A stretch of 18,140 nt of DNA, taken from an uncultured Prevotella sp. GTDB lineage: Bacteria > Bacteroidota > Bacteroidia > Bacteroidales > Bacteroidaceae. The stretch's first letter is position 1. Each line of letters starts with the position of its first letter. The stretch is taken from assembly GCA_900770845.1 (NCBI GenBank), contig CAAGLS010000248.1, forward strand, positions 1-18,140, in the 5' to 3' direction. Made by a program: the position numbers and the translations under genes. The notes below the pieces were generated by a model. It did not search any database. It saw nothing but the letters and a program-made list of their open reading frames with translations, and was not told where the DNA came from. This document shows positions 1-7,504 of this stretch, in pieces.

Positions 1-159
1 AGCTATCGGGACTCTGGAACGTAAGTTGAAGAGGGAGTGTAGCGGGCTACACGACCGATGAGACTTGACGTTTTGAGACCGATAGATGCAGAAGACGACC
101 GAAACAACACACATTCGCATCGTATTGTGTTACAAACCTAATTTTAGAACCGGCCTTAA
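1..159 (+). repeat. Left copy of a ~159-bp palindrome-bearing repeat
   Basis: This sequence recurs in opposite orientation at 17967-18125. The two copies are almost identical over the first ~109 bases: a few substitutions and one indel near position 15, and a G/A difference at 62. They then diverge at scattered positions between about 110 and 133 and match again through the shared end (CGGCCTTAA). The core at 3-85 is an imperfect palindrome: CTATCGG (3-9) pairs with CCGATAG (79-85), and an apical GTGTAGC-GG-GCTACAC hairpin sits at 38-53. The middle of the left arm is partly degraded compared with the right copy. No ORF fits it. It lies about 190 bp downstream of the leftmost gene, so it could also act as a transcription terminator. 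A multicopy palindromic or MITE-like element is the best guess. Positions 160-272 show nothing recognisable. Confidence 0.85.
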
Positions 160-272
160 ATTGGCGTTCACCATCGGCTATGGCAGGAGGACATCCTTGC
201 GGGAAAGACAAGAAGCCATCCGATTGTAGGCTGAGGCGGCAAAAGAAGCAGCAACAACGCGGCCAGCGCCGC

Positions 273-725
273 TCAACCGAAAATCAGCTCCACTCCACCC
301 AACAACACAAAATAACGAACCACCTTGCCAAGAAACATGGAGAAGACCGTGACGAAGATATTCGCCCGCATCAAGCCGAGGGCCACGGCGATGGCAGAGC
401 CCAATATCGGCAAGAACGCAAAGAATCCCATCCATGCGCCCCGTCCCTGCATGAAACGCAGGGCTTTGTCTACATCGGCCTTCTTCACATGGAAATAACG
501 CTCTATCCATTCTATCTTGCCCAACCGGCCAAGCCAATAATTGAACATGGAGCCAAGCACGTTGCCCACCGTGCCATAAACCATCAGTTTCCAAGGGTCA
601 AGACCAGCAGCCAACAAAGCCAACATCACGGCCTCACTGCTGAAGGGAAACACGCTGCCTGCCAACAAAGCGGCCAACAGCATGCCCCAATAGCCATAGC
701 TGGCAAGAAGAGACGTCAAATCCAT
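273..725 (-). CDS. YqaA/DedA-like (VTT-type) small membrane protein
   Basis: A 150-residue integral membrane protein of the YqaA branch of the SNARE-associated/VTT (DedA-like) family; its length fits that family. The visible family features are an N-terminal hydrophobic segment followed by PFSSEAVMLALL, a GNVLGSMFNYWLGRLGK stretch (roughly residues 55-71), RGAWMGFFAFLPILG and ALGLMRAN near the C-terminus. DedA-family proteins act in the cytoplasmic membrane in lipid or undecaprenyl-phosphate transport and envelope homeostasis; the exact role of the YqaA branch is not settled. I chose the ATG at 725 because the family begins close to this point. An ATG at 761 would add 12 residues lying inside the preceding gene. 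The start overlaps the end of the upstream membrane protein gene by 10 bp, which suggests translational coupling. Confidence 0.85.
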   Translation of the reverse strand: MDLTSLLASYGYWGMLLAALLAGSVFPFSSEAVMLALLAAGLDPWKLMVYGTVGNVLGSMFNYWLGRLGKIEWIERYFHVKKADVDKALRFMQGRGAWMGFFAFLPILGSAIAVALGLMRANIFVTVFSMFLGKVVRYFVLLGGVELIFG

Positions 726-1636
726 AAGTTCCAAAAGGTTATTCCGAGTGTGACGACACACACCACAATGAAGGCAACATTGCTGAAGCGGGAATTGGAA
801 AGCGCCAGACTGCGGCCTATCAATGGGGCTGTGGTGATGATGACAAGACGGATGAGAGGATCGTAGAGACCAGGCTGAAGCACCAGGAACAGCACCATGG
901 AGGCATCGAGGACCACCAACATCTCAAATATCATCCTCGTGCGAATCTTGTCGTTGTAGCTGGTCTGGAAGAAATGAACAACCGACACCAAAGCCAAGAA
1001 GACGATGAAGAGGAAAGGCACAAGCTGATGGATATTCCACACCGAGAAATCAAAGGGAACGGAGAAGTTGGCAAGTTTGAGGAAATGGAAGCCATACCAG
1101 TCCATCTCGCCATTGAAGCCATACCACAGGAGCGACAGCCAATAAGGTGTCAGAAGCCCCAAGATGCTGGCAATGAAGGTTCGGGCAGAGAAAGCCATGA
1201 TGAAGAAAGCCAGTACAATCCAAAAGATGGGCACCAACAACAAGATATGGACAAAGAACATGCTCGCCAATCCCAAACAGCAAAAAGCGTAGAACACAGT
1301 ACCTGCCGCCAAAGGATCCTGATAGGCATAGCAGATGATCAGCAGGAAGCCGATGAAGAACAAGGCCACCAGGGCCCCCTCGGTCTGCGGAAACAAGAAA
1401 GTGACCATGGCCGTAAGCACCAAGAACGAGCACGACACCATACGGCTGTAGATGCGAATCAGGGCGTTGATGTTGTTGAGCTGCACCATGAGCAGCGTTG
1501 AAAGCGCCAACAGGAAGAGCTGCGCCCACAGCGACTGGCCGACAAGATGGTTGGCCAGACACACCAACAGGGCGTAGATTGCCGCAACAGGCAATGCGAA
1601 CCGGGATTCTGCTATTCTGTTCTGAAGTCTTTTCAT
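716..1636 (-). CDS. Multi-pass membrane protein, possibly DUF6427-like
   Basis: A 306-residue, strongly hydrophobic protein with about eight or nine predicted membrane segments and short loops. It has a basic N-terminus (MKRLQNR) and no signal peptide cleavage site. I see no catalytic motif. Size, topology and phylum resemble the uncharacterised Bacteroidota family DUF6427, but I assign this by resemblance only. It lies downstream of purD in a same-strand cluster. The stop of the short hydrophobic ORF before it is 2 bp from its ATG, and its own 3' end overlaps the YqaA-type gene by 10 bp, so the membrane protein genes are probably co-translated. A role in the cytoplasmic membrane is all that can be inferred. 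Confidence 0.7.
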   Translation of the reverse strand: MKRLQNRIAESRFALPVAAIYALLVCLANHLVGQSLWAQLFLLALSTLLMVQLNNINALIRIYSRMVSCSFLVLTAMVTFLFPQTEGALVALFFIGFLLIICYAYQDPLAAGTVFYAFCCLGLASMFFVHILLLVPIFWIVLAFFIMAFSARTFIASILGLLTPYWLSLLWYGFNGEMDWYGFHFLKLANFSVPFDFSVWNIHQLVPFLFIVFLALVSVVHFFQTSYNDKIRTRMIFEMLVVLDASMVLFLVLQPGLYDPLIRLVIITTAPLIGRSLALSNSRFSNVAFIVVCVVTLGITFWNLWI

Positions 1637-1638
1637 GT

Positions 1639-1884
1639 TTATTCTTTATCAGTTATGCGACCCTCTAAGCCTTTCTTCCTACAATTAGGGCTGTGGCGGC
1701 AGAGGGCAGACAAACACACAATGCATAAGACATAATTCAGGAAGCGGCCACCAATCGTCATGGCAGGCACCAGGCCTCCCAATCCCAATATGCCCACGCC
1801 CGCAACCCACCACCAAGAGAACGAAACCAAGGCAAGCAAGGTCTGAATCTCAAAGGGAAAGAAGGCGAGCGGCGACTTCGAAAA
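1639..1884 (-). pseudogene. Short hydrophobic ORF, probable membrane-protein remnant
   Basis: An open frame runs from just after an in-frame stop (1885-1887) to a TAA at 1639-1641, only 2 bp before the next gene's ATG. It encodes about 80 residues with a WWW-containing hydrophobic stretch and GGLVPAMTIGGRFLNY, then a basic tail. There is no ATG or GTG near the beginning. The first plausible start is a TTG at 1839, giving 66 residues. The composition resembles a genuine membrane protein rather than noise, and the tight spacing to the next gene is operon-like. The missing conventional start suggests a C-terminal fragment of a lost gene. Just upstream, at about 1884-1912, is an ATTATGAATTATGC-type low-complexity run. 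A genuine small membrane protein with a TTG start is the alternative. Confidence 0.35.
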
Positions 1885-1912
1885 TTATGAATTATGCATT
1901 GCGCATGATGAA

Positions 1913-3184
1913 TCAGGCAAGATCCTGCCCGATGTCGCGGCGGAAGTATTTATCCTTGAACTCTATCTTGCTCGCCTCCTCGAAACTCTTCTGCAGGGCC
2001 TCCTCCTTGTTGCGACCATAGCTGCTCACGGCAATCACACGGCCACCGTTGGTCACCGTCTGACCGTCTTTAAGGGCTGTGCCACTGTGGAAGACGATGG
2101 AGCCTTCCACCTTGTCGAGGCCAGTGATGGGATAGCCCTTGACATACTTCTGTGGATAACCGCCACTGACGAGCATCACGCAAACGGCGCACCGGTCGTC
2201 AAACTCCACTTGGCGTTTGTCAAGGTCGCCATTGGCCACTCCCTCGAACAAATCCACAATGTCGCTCTTCAAGCGGAGCATCACGGTTTCCGTCTCGGGG
2301 TCGCCCATACGACAATTGTATTCTATCACCATGGGGTCGCCCCCCACATTGATAAGTCCGAAGAAGATGAATCCCTTGTAGTCGATGCCATCTGCTGCCA
2401 GTCCATCCACCGTGGGACGGATGATGCGGTCCTCCACCTTGCGCATCCATTCCTTGTCGGCAAAGGGTACGGGAGACACACTCCCCATACCACCCGTGTT
2501 GAGACCAGTGTCGTGCTCGCCTATCCGCTTGTAGTCCTTGGCCTCGGGCAGGATAGCATAATGCCTGCCGTCGGTGAGCACGAAGACAGAACACTCTATT
2601 CCGCTGAGGAATTGCTCTATCACCACTTTGGCGGAGGCATTGCCAAACATTCCGCCCAGCATTTCCCTCAGCTCTTTCTTGGCCTCGTCGAGCGTAGGCA
2701 CAATGAGCACACCTTTTCCAGCAGCCAGGCCGTCGGCCTTGAGCACGTAAGGTGGTTGCAGACTCTCAAGGAATCTCAAGCCCTCCTCCATGGTAGTCCC
2801 GTCGAAAGTCTCGTAGGCTGCGGTGGGAATGCCGTGGCGCTTCATGAAACCTTTGGCGAAGTCCTTGCTTCCTTCCAGTCGGGCGCCCGATGCCGAGGGG
2901 CCAATCACCTTTATGCCGGCGGTACGAGGGTCGGCATGAAAGGCATCGCTAATGCCATTCACGAGCGGATCCTCTGGCCCCACGACGAGCATGTCAATCT
3001 TGTTGTCCACCGCAAAGTCCTTCAGCTTGTCAGTCTCGCCGACTGCGATGGACACATTCTCTCCACAATTGGCGGTTCCCGCATTGCCGGGAGCTATGAA
3101 CAGTTCTTCGCACAACGGGCTTTGTGCAATCTTCCAGGCAAGCGCATGCTCGCGTCCGCCCGAGCCCAACAATAAGATTCTCAT
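1913..3184 (-). CDS. purD: Phosphoribosylamine--glycine ligase (GARS)
   Basis: A 423-residue cytoplasmic enzyme of de novo purine synthesis. It joins 5-phosphoribosylamine and glycine with ATP to give glycinamide ribonucleotide. The N-terminus RILLLGSGGREHALAWK (residues 2-18) is the PurD signature. The ATP-grasp domain shows KADGLAAGKGV (149-159), NTGGMGSVSPVPF (229-241) and the metal-site signature EYNCRMGDPETE (288-299). Length is normal for the family. I prefer the ATG at 3184 because the family starts with MRILLLG; an ATG at 3199 would add five residues (MLNRN). The peptidase gene upstream stops at 3201-3203, so either start leaves only a tiny gap and there is no room for a separate promoter. 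No Shine-Dalgarno is visible, as is usual in Bacteroidota. Confidence 0.97.
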   Translation of the reverse strand: MRILLLGSGGREHALAWKIAQSPLCEELFIAPGNAGTANCGENVSIAVGETDKLKDFAVDNKIDMLVVGPEDPLVNGISDAFHADPRTAGIKVIGPSASGARLEGSKDFAKGFMKRHGIPTAAYETFDGTTMEEGLRFLESLQPPYVLKADGLAAGKGVLIVPTLDEAKKELREMLGGMFGNASAKVVIEQFLSGIECSVFVLTDGRHYAILPEAKDYKRIGEHDTGLNTGGMGSVSPVPFADKEWMRKVEDRIIRPTVDGLAADGIDYKGFIFFGLINVGGDPMVIEYNCRMGDPETETVMLRLKSDIVDLFEGVANGDLDKRQVEFDDRCAVCVMLVSGGYPQKYVKGYPITGLDKVEGSIVFHSGTALKDGQTVTNGGRVIAVSSYGRNKEEALQKSFEEASKIEFKDKYFRRDIGQDLA

Positions 3185-3200
3185 ATTGCGATTCAACATT

Positions 3201-5420
3201 CTATTTCAGATAATCAAAGAAGTAGCGCGAGATGCGCTCGTGCAGATGCGTGCTCTGGTGGCCACGCATATTGTGGGGCTCACCCGGATACACAAAGAAG
3301 TCGGGTTGCGTGCCGGCGGCGATGCATGCCTTGATGAACGTCTCGGCATGCTGGGGCAGCACCACAGGGTCGTTTGTGCCGATAATGATTTGCAGGCGGC
3401 CTTTCAGATTCTTGGCCTTGGGCAGCAGCGAGCATTGGGCGTAGCCCTCGGGGTTGGTCTGCGGCGTATCCATGTAACGCTCACCATACATCACCTCGTA
3501 CCATTTCCAGTCGATGACAGGTCCACCGGCCACACCCACCTTGAACACTTCAGGATGGCTGGTCATCAGATTGATGGTCATGAATCCGCCGAAACTCCAG
3601 CCATGCACGCCGATGCGCGTCGTATCGACATAACTGAGGCTTTGCAGGAACTTCACGCCCTCCATCTGGTCCTTCACCTCCTCCTGTCCCAGATGGCGGA
3701 ACGTTGCCTGCTCGAAAGCCTTGCCCCGGTTCTCGCTGCCCCGGTTGTCGAGGATGAAGAGCAGATACCCTTCCTGGGCCATGTAGGTTTCCCACGAGCG
3801 CGAGCCGTAATGCCACGAGGCGTCTACGTTGTGGGCATGTGGGCCACCATATACATATATAATAGTGGGATATTTCTTTGCGGGGTCGAAGTTGACGGGC
3901 TTCACCATGCGCCAGTAGAGGTCGGTCTTGCCGTCGGCTGCCTTCAGGGTGCCGCTCTCGTAAGTGGGTATGCCATAGCCTTTCCATGGATTCTCCGCCG
4001 TGAGGTAGCGGTGGCGCTGAGCCTTGGCCACATCTATGATGTCGATGTTGCGCGGCACGTCGGGTTCCGTGTAGTTGTCATACAGAAAGGCTCCATCGCT
4101 GCTCAGCCCACCGCGGTGCCATCCCTTGCCATTGTCGAGCAGCGTGCGTCGGCCATTGTCAACGTTTACCTCGTAGAAGTTGCGCTGGATGGGACTGCAC
4201 TCATTGGAGGCGATGACCACACTGTGGCGTTTGGCGTTGAAGCCCACCACCTCCATCACCACCCACTGGCCTTTGGTCAGCTGGCGGAAAGTGTTGGTCT
4301 TCAGACTGTATACGTAAAGATGGTTGTAGCCGTCGCGCTGACTCTGGAAGATGAACTCGTTGCTGTTCCACGGCAGGAACTCGATGGGATGCTGCGGCTC
4401 CACATACTTCTCATCCGTCTCCCGGTAAAGTTCTCCCTTCTTCTCGCCCGTTGTGGCATCGTAGGCCACGAGCCGGCAATCGTTTTGGTCGCGGTTGAGT
4501 TCAAACAGATACACCGTCTTCGAGTCGGGACTCCATGCGGGGTTGGTGAAATAGCGGTCGGTGGGGTCTCCCGCCTTGAGAAAGACGGTCTTCCCGCTCT
4601 CCGAGTCATACACGCCTATCGTCACCTTGTGCATCTTCTCTCCCGCCATGGGGTATTTCTCAGGCGCAGCTGTGGCCATTCTGCTCTGCCCTTCGGCGGG
4701 CAGCCAGTCCACTTCCGGAATATGCACCAAAGGATAGTCGGTCACCATGCTCTGGTCCATCCGCGTGAAGGCGAGCTTCTTGCCGTCGGGACTCCAGAAT
4801 GTTCCCTTGGAATAGCCGAACTCGTCGCGGTGCACGCTGGTGCCGTAGAGTATCTCGCGCGAGCCGTCTTCTGAGAGTCTAACCGGCTGTTTCCCCTCTT
4901 GTCCGGCCACAAAGAGGTCGTAGCCGTCGGCAGGGGTGTAGGCCGTCAGACGTGATGCATAGCAGAAGTCGTCGTGGGCCTGGTTCTCGGCATCCTGTGT
5001 CCAGACAACGGTGTGTTTCTTGAAGTTGACCAGATAACGCTTCTTGGCCGACTGCACCATCACCAAAGGCTGGCCGGCATCAGGGAAAGAGGCGTAGTAG
5101 AGGGAGTGGATGGGCTTGTCACCGCCAATCCACTTGTTGATCTCGTCCAAGGAGAAGAGAGGTGTCTCCTTGCAGGTTTGTTTGTTGATTAGGTAACATT
5201 GGTCCAAGTCCTGGCGCACAAGCTGATTGCCCCACCATGCCAGATAGCGGTTCTTGGCAATCATGTTGCGGTAGTTGGTTCCTCCGAAGTTCAGGTCTTC
5301 GAGGGTGAATTTCTTCTGTGCGTCAGTCATCTGAGGTAAAAGAAGCCCCGCCACCACGAGCAACGCCATAGCGCTGCCCTTGCCGATGGCGGAAGCCAAA
5401 CGATTAATCGCCTTGGTCAT
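3201..5420 (-). CDS. Secreted S9B prolyl peptidase (DPP-IV / prolyl tripeptidyl peptidase type)
   Basis: A 739-residue exported serine peptidase. Residues 1-34 form a signal peptide: basic N-region, hydrophobic MALLVVAGLLL core, and probable cleavage after TDA before QKK. A beta-propeller domain follows (about 40-480), with FWSPDGKKLAF and PAWSPDS blades. The alpha/beta-hydrolase domain (about 490-739) carries the likely triad Ser609 in GWSFGG, Asp684 in GTNDPVV and His716 in YPGEPHNM. Family members remove dipeptides or tripeptides ending in proline from peptide N-termini in the periplasm or at the cell surface, supporting peptide-based nutrition. The N-terminus-binding region reads HRDEFG, one Asp and one Glu, rather than a plain Glu-Glu pair, so DPP-IV versus tripeptidyl activity is unresolved. 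The ATG at 5420 overlaps the methyltransferase stop by 17 bp. A longer in-frame extension to 5762 is an artefact of that gene's repetitive tail. Confidence 0.93.
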   Translation of the reverse strand: MTKAINRLASAIGKGSAMALLVVAGLLLPQMTDAQKKFTLEDLNFGGTNYRNMIAKNRYLAWWGNQLVRQDLDQCYLINKQTCKETPLFSLDEINKWIGGDKPIHSLYYASFPDAGQPLVMVQSAKKRYLVNFKKHTVVWTQDAENQAHDDFCYASRLTAYTPADGYDLFVAGQEGKQPVRLSEDGSREILYGTSVHRDEFGYSKGTFWSPDGKKLAFTRMDQSMVTDYPLVHIPEVDWLPAEGQSRMATAAPEKYPMAGEKMHKVTIGVYDSESGKTVFLKAGDPTDRYFTNPAWSPDSKTVYLFELNRDQNDCRLVAYDATTGEKKGELYRETDEKYVEPQHPIEFLPWNSNEFIFQSQRDGYNHLYVYSLKTNTFRQLTKGQWVVMEVVGFNAKRHSVVIASNECSPIQRNFYEVNVDNGRRTLLDNGKGWHRGGLSSDGAFLYDNYTEPDVPRNIDIIDVAKAQRHRYLTAENPWKGYGIPTYESGTLKAADGKTDLYWRMVKPVNFDPAKKYPTIIYVYGGPHAHNVDASWHYGSRSWETYMAQEGYLLFILDNRGSENRGKAFEQATFRHLGQEEVKDQMEGVKFLQSLSYVDTTRIGVHGWSFGGFMTINLMTSHPEVFKVGVAGGPVIDWKWYEVMYGERYMDTPQTNPEGYAQCSLLPKAKNLKGRLQIIIGTNDPVVLPQHAETFIKACIAAGTQPDFFVYPGEPHNMRGHQSTHLHERISRYFFDYLK

Positions 5421-6981
5421 ATCGGTTGTTTTTGGTAAATTTCTTGTTTCCACCGCCTTTCCATCCCGTCTTGGCGGGTCGGCGCGAACGGCGGTCGTCG
5501 TCGAAGTCGCGTCCGCGGCGGCCCTCGTCGGGACGGCGGTCACGGCGGTCGCTGTCAAAGCCACGCCCCTTGCGCCCCTCGCCAAATCGACGGTCATCAC
5601 GTCGGTCGCCGTCGAAGTCGCGTCCGCGGCGGCCCTCTCCGGGACGGCGGTCGCGACGGTCGTCAAAGCGGTCGTTCTTGCGCAGAGAATGGAACTGGAA
5701 GGTTCTGATGTCGCCCTCCTCGTTTTCGTCCTGCTGCTCGAACCGCTGTTTGAAGTCCTCACGGTGCCTCTTGAAGCGATGCTTCTCGGCCATCGCCTTT
5801 TTCTCCTCCTCGGTCTTCACAAGCCCGCCTTGCGAGCGGAAGTCCTTGATGGCCCCTTGGAACATCATGTATTTGCGGAACTCACATTCCAGACTACCAT
5901 TATAAAGAGGTATCTTCAGACTGGGCTTCAGACCTATCTGGTCGAAACACTCCTCACGGTAGGAAAGCACCCAAGCGGTGTTGTCGGTGAACTCATGCTT
6001 CAGGCGCTCGCCTATCATCTTGTAGGTAGCCAGGAGGTTGGGGGTGGAGATGCGCTCACCATAGGGAGGATTGGTCACCATGATGGCGGGTTCGGCGGGT
6101 TTGGTGAAATCCTTGAAGTCCTGCAGCTTCACGGTGATGTCCTTCGACAGCCCGGCCGCACGTACATTGAGCAATGCCGTATTGACTGCCTTCATATCTA
6201 CATCGTAGCCGTAGATGTGGTGGGTGAATTCCCGCTCGCGGGAGTCGTCGTTGTAGATGGTGTCGAAGAGTTCCTGGTCGTAATCGGGCCACTTCTCAAA
6301 GGCAAACTCCTTGCGGAACACACCCGGTGAGATGTTGCGTGCTATCAGGTCTGCCTCGATGAGCAGGGTTCCAGAACCACACATCGGGTCGATGAAGTCG
6401 GTCTCGCCGCGCCATCCAGTGAGGAGAATCATGCCGGCGGCGAGCACCTCATTGAGGGGAGCCTCAACGCTTTCTTGCCTGTAGCCACGACGATGGAGGC
6501 TCTCACCACTGGAATCGAGACAGAGCGAGGCGTCGTCATCGGCAATATGGATGTGTAGACGGATGTCGGGATTGCTGACGGAAATGTTGGGGCGCGTGCC
6601 AGTCTTCTCACGGAACTGGTCCACGATGGCGTCCTTCACCTTGTAAGTGACAAAACGGGAATTGCGGAACTCCTCTGAATAGACCACACTGTCTACAGAG
6701 AACGTTTTTCCAGGAAGGATATATTTGCTCCAGTCCACGGTTTTCGTGGCCTCATATACATCGTCGGCCGAGCGTGCCTTGAAGTGCTGGATGGGTTTGA
6801 GGATTCGTATCGCGGTATGCAACTGGAAGTTGGCCCGATACATGAGTTCCTTGTCGCCTGTGAAAGTGACGACACGCCGTCCAATCTGAACGTTGTTTGC
6901 ACCTAATTCTGTGAGCTCTTGCGCCAAGACGGGCTCAAGTCCCATAAAAGTCTTGGCTATGAGTTCAAATTCATTTTCCAT
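5404..6981 (-). CDS. THUMP-domain class I SAM-dependent RNA methyltransferase (RlmL-like)
   Basis: A 525-residue cytoplasmic RNA methyltransferase, probably making N2-methylguanine in 23S rRNA as RlmL does; the exact target base is inferred. The N-terminal half (about 45-155) is a THUMP RNA-binding region. The SAM-binding motif is DPMCGSG (198-204) and the catalytic motif is NPPYGER (304-310). After residue ~430 comes a roughly 90-residue tail very rich in Arg, Asp and Gly, with three imperfect 18-20-residue repeats of RRPxEGRRGRDFDxDRR type. This tail is probably disordered and nucleic-acid-binding. I chose the ATG at 6981 (MENEFELIAKTF) because the family begins there; an ATG at 7011 adds ten uncharacteristic residues. 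It is the first gene of the cluster and overlaps the peptidase gene by 17 bp. Confidence 0.93.
   Translation of the reverse strand: MENEFELIAKTFMGLEPVLAQELTELGANNVQIGRRVVTFTGDKELMYRANFQLHTAIRILKPIQHFKARSADDVYEATKTVDWSKYILPGKTFSVDSVVYSEEFRNSRFVTYKVKDAIVDQFREKTGTRPNISVSNPDIRLHIHIADDDASLCLDSSGESLHRRGYRQESVEAPLNEVLAAGMILLTGWRGETDFIDPMCGSGTLLIEADLIARNISPGVFRKEFAFEKWPDYDQELFDTIYNDDSREREFTHHIYGYDVDMKAVNTALLNVRAAGLSKDITVKLQDFKDFTKPAEPAIMVTNPPYGERISTPNLLATYKMIGERLKHEFTDNTAWVLSYREECFDQIGLKPSLKIPLYNGSLECEFRKYMMFQGAIKDFRSQGGLVKTEEEKKAMAEKHRFKRHREDFKQRFEQQDENEEGDIRTFQFHSLRKNDRFDDRRDRRPGEGRRGRDFDGDRRDDRRFGEGRKGRGFDSDRRDRRPDEGRRGRDFDDDRRSRRPAKTGWKGGGNKKFTKNNRYDQGD
5480..5672 (-). repeat. In-frame GC-rich repeats encoding the arginine-rich methyltransferase tail
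   Basis: Three diverged in-frame copies of a unit of about 54-60 bp encode the RRPxEGRRGRDFDxDRR repeats. A 27-bp block is identical at 5499-5525 and 5610-5636, 111 bp (37 codons) apart, which indicates recent duplication or gene conversion. The composition keeps other frames open as well, producing spurious long ORFs on both strands. Copy number is likely to vary between strains by slippage without breaking the frame. Confidence 0.85.
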
Positions 6982-7217
6982 TGTTGTGGGTAACTCTATT
7001 GAATTTATCAAACTCTCCCAGACCCGGTTGCCTGGGGGATTGTATATTATTGTTGATGGTTAGACTTTCGTTTATTACTGTCAACGATGCAGATACGAAC
7101 AGAACGCCCCGAGCACACAGTCCCTCACGGGGCTACGCACGCTTGGCGGCCAGTCTCCCCCCGCAGCCTTGTGCCTCACGGATGATTCTGTTGAGGATTC
7201 CTCCCCTTTTCAGATTT
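6982..7217 (-). promoter_or_regulatory. Long leader with possible RNA structure, upstream of the methyltransferase
   Basis: This is the predicted 5' untranslated region, about 235 nt, between the promoter at 7224-7231 and the ATG at 6981. Several complementary pairs nest: 7098-7104 with 7186-7192 (AACAGAA/TTCTGTT), 7113-7117 with 7170-7174, and 7131-7137 with 7162-7168, forming one long arm. An alternative 6-bp stem, 7106-7111 with 7128-7133 (GCCCCG/CGGGGC), would compete with the innermost nested stem. A further hairpin, 7015-7021 with 7032-7038, lies 33 nt before the start codon. I recognise no known riboswitch, SRP RNA, tmRNA or RNase P signature. A regulatory leader or a processed small RNA are both possible. 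Confidence 0.45.
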
Positions 7218-7223
7218 GCGCTA

Positions 7224-7231
7224 CAAAGATA
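7224..7231 (-). promoter_or_regulatory. Bacteroidota -7 promoter element for the methyltransferase-purD cluster
   Basis: On the minus strand this reads TATCTTTG, an exact match to the Bacteroidota primary-sigma -7 consensus TAnnTTTG. It sits in an AT-rich stretch (about 7222-7262) with T-rich sequence upstream that could serve as the -33 region. Transcription would start near 7217 and run into the methyltransferase gene. The remaining part of this intergenic region, 7232-7440, shows nothing I can name. Confidence 0.6.
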
Positions 7232-7440
7232 ACACAATAAATTAAATTGAAAAAGAAAACCGACGGATTTTTGTGGTGGTTGATTCCTACGGGCAACCAT
7301 TTAGGCTCCCTATAAGGCGACATCGTCAAATTTGAGGCCTCTCAGTGGGTGATGATTTCGGAGCGGACAGGGCTTTCTTCCAATCGTGCAGATTGCTCCA
7401 AGCCATACGGCGCACGCCTCACGCCTCGGCGGGAACGAAC

Positions 7441-7479
7441 AAGGAGCGCGTCGGCCACTCACGGGCTGACGCACTCCTT
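7441..7479 (-). terminator. Hairpin terminator after the nucleotidyltransferase gene
   Basis: A 16-bp inverted repeat, 7441-7456 with 7464-7479, has two G-U-type mismatches and a 7-nt loop. It lies 26 bp past the stop of the nucleotidyltransferase gene. Only short, mixed T-rich sequence follows on the minus strand. The stem is long and stable, so it probably ends this transcript and separates it from the methyltransferase promoter. Confidence 0.7.
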
Positions 7480-7504
7480 ATTATAAATATGTCGCGGGCC
7501 TTCC

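Noticed and set aside
3..85. Integron attC site
   Set aside because: The long palindrome has a suitable size, but I could not find the RYYYAAC and GTTRRRY boxes, and no integrase or cassette-like genes are present.
2952..4874. A 640-codon plus-strand frame opposite purD and the peptidase
   Set aside because: It crosses two well-identified minus-strand genes and shows no domain features, so it is an antisense shadow.
5421..5762. N-terminal extension of the S9 peptidase by 114 residues
   Set aside because: The extension lies in another frame of the methyltransferase's repetitive tail, is Thr/Ala/Arg low-complexity sequence, and would bury the signal peptide that begins at 5420.
7098..7192. 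Known RNA (SRP RNA, 6S, RNase P, TPP or cobalamin riboswitch) in the methyltransferase leader
   Set aside because: None of the diagnostic conserved sequences I know (for example the SRP GGAAG-type apical loop or the CUGAGA of TPP riboswitches) is present. It is kept only as an unnamed candidate leader.
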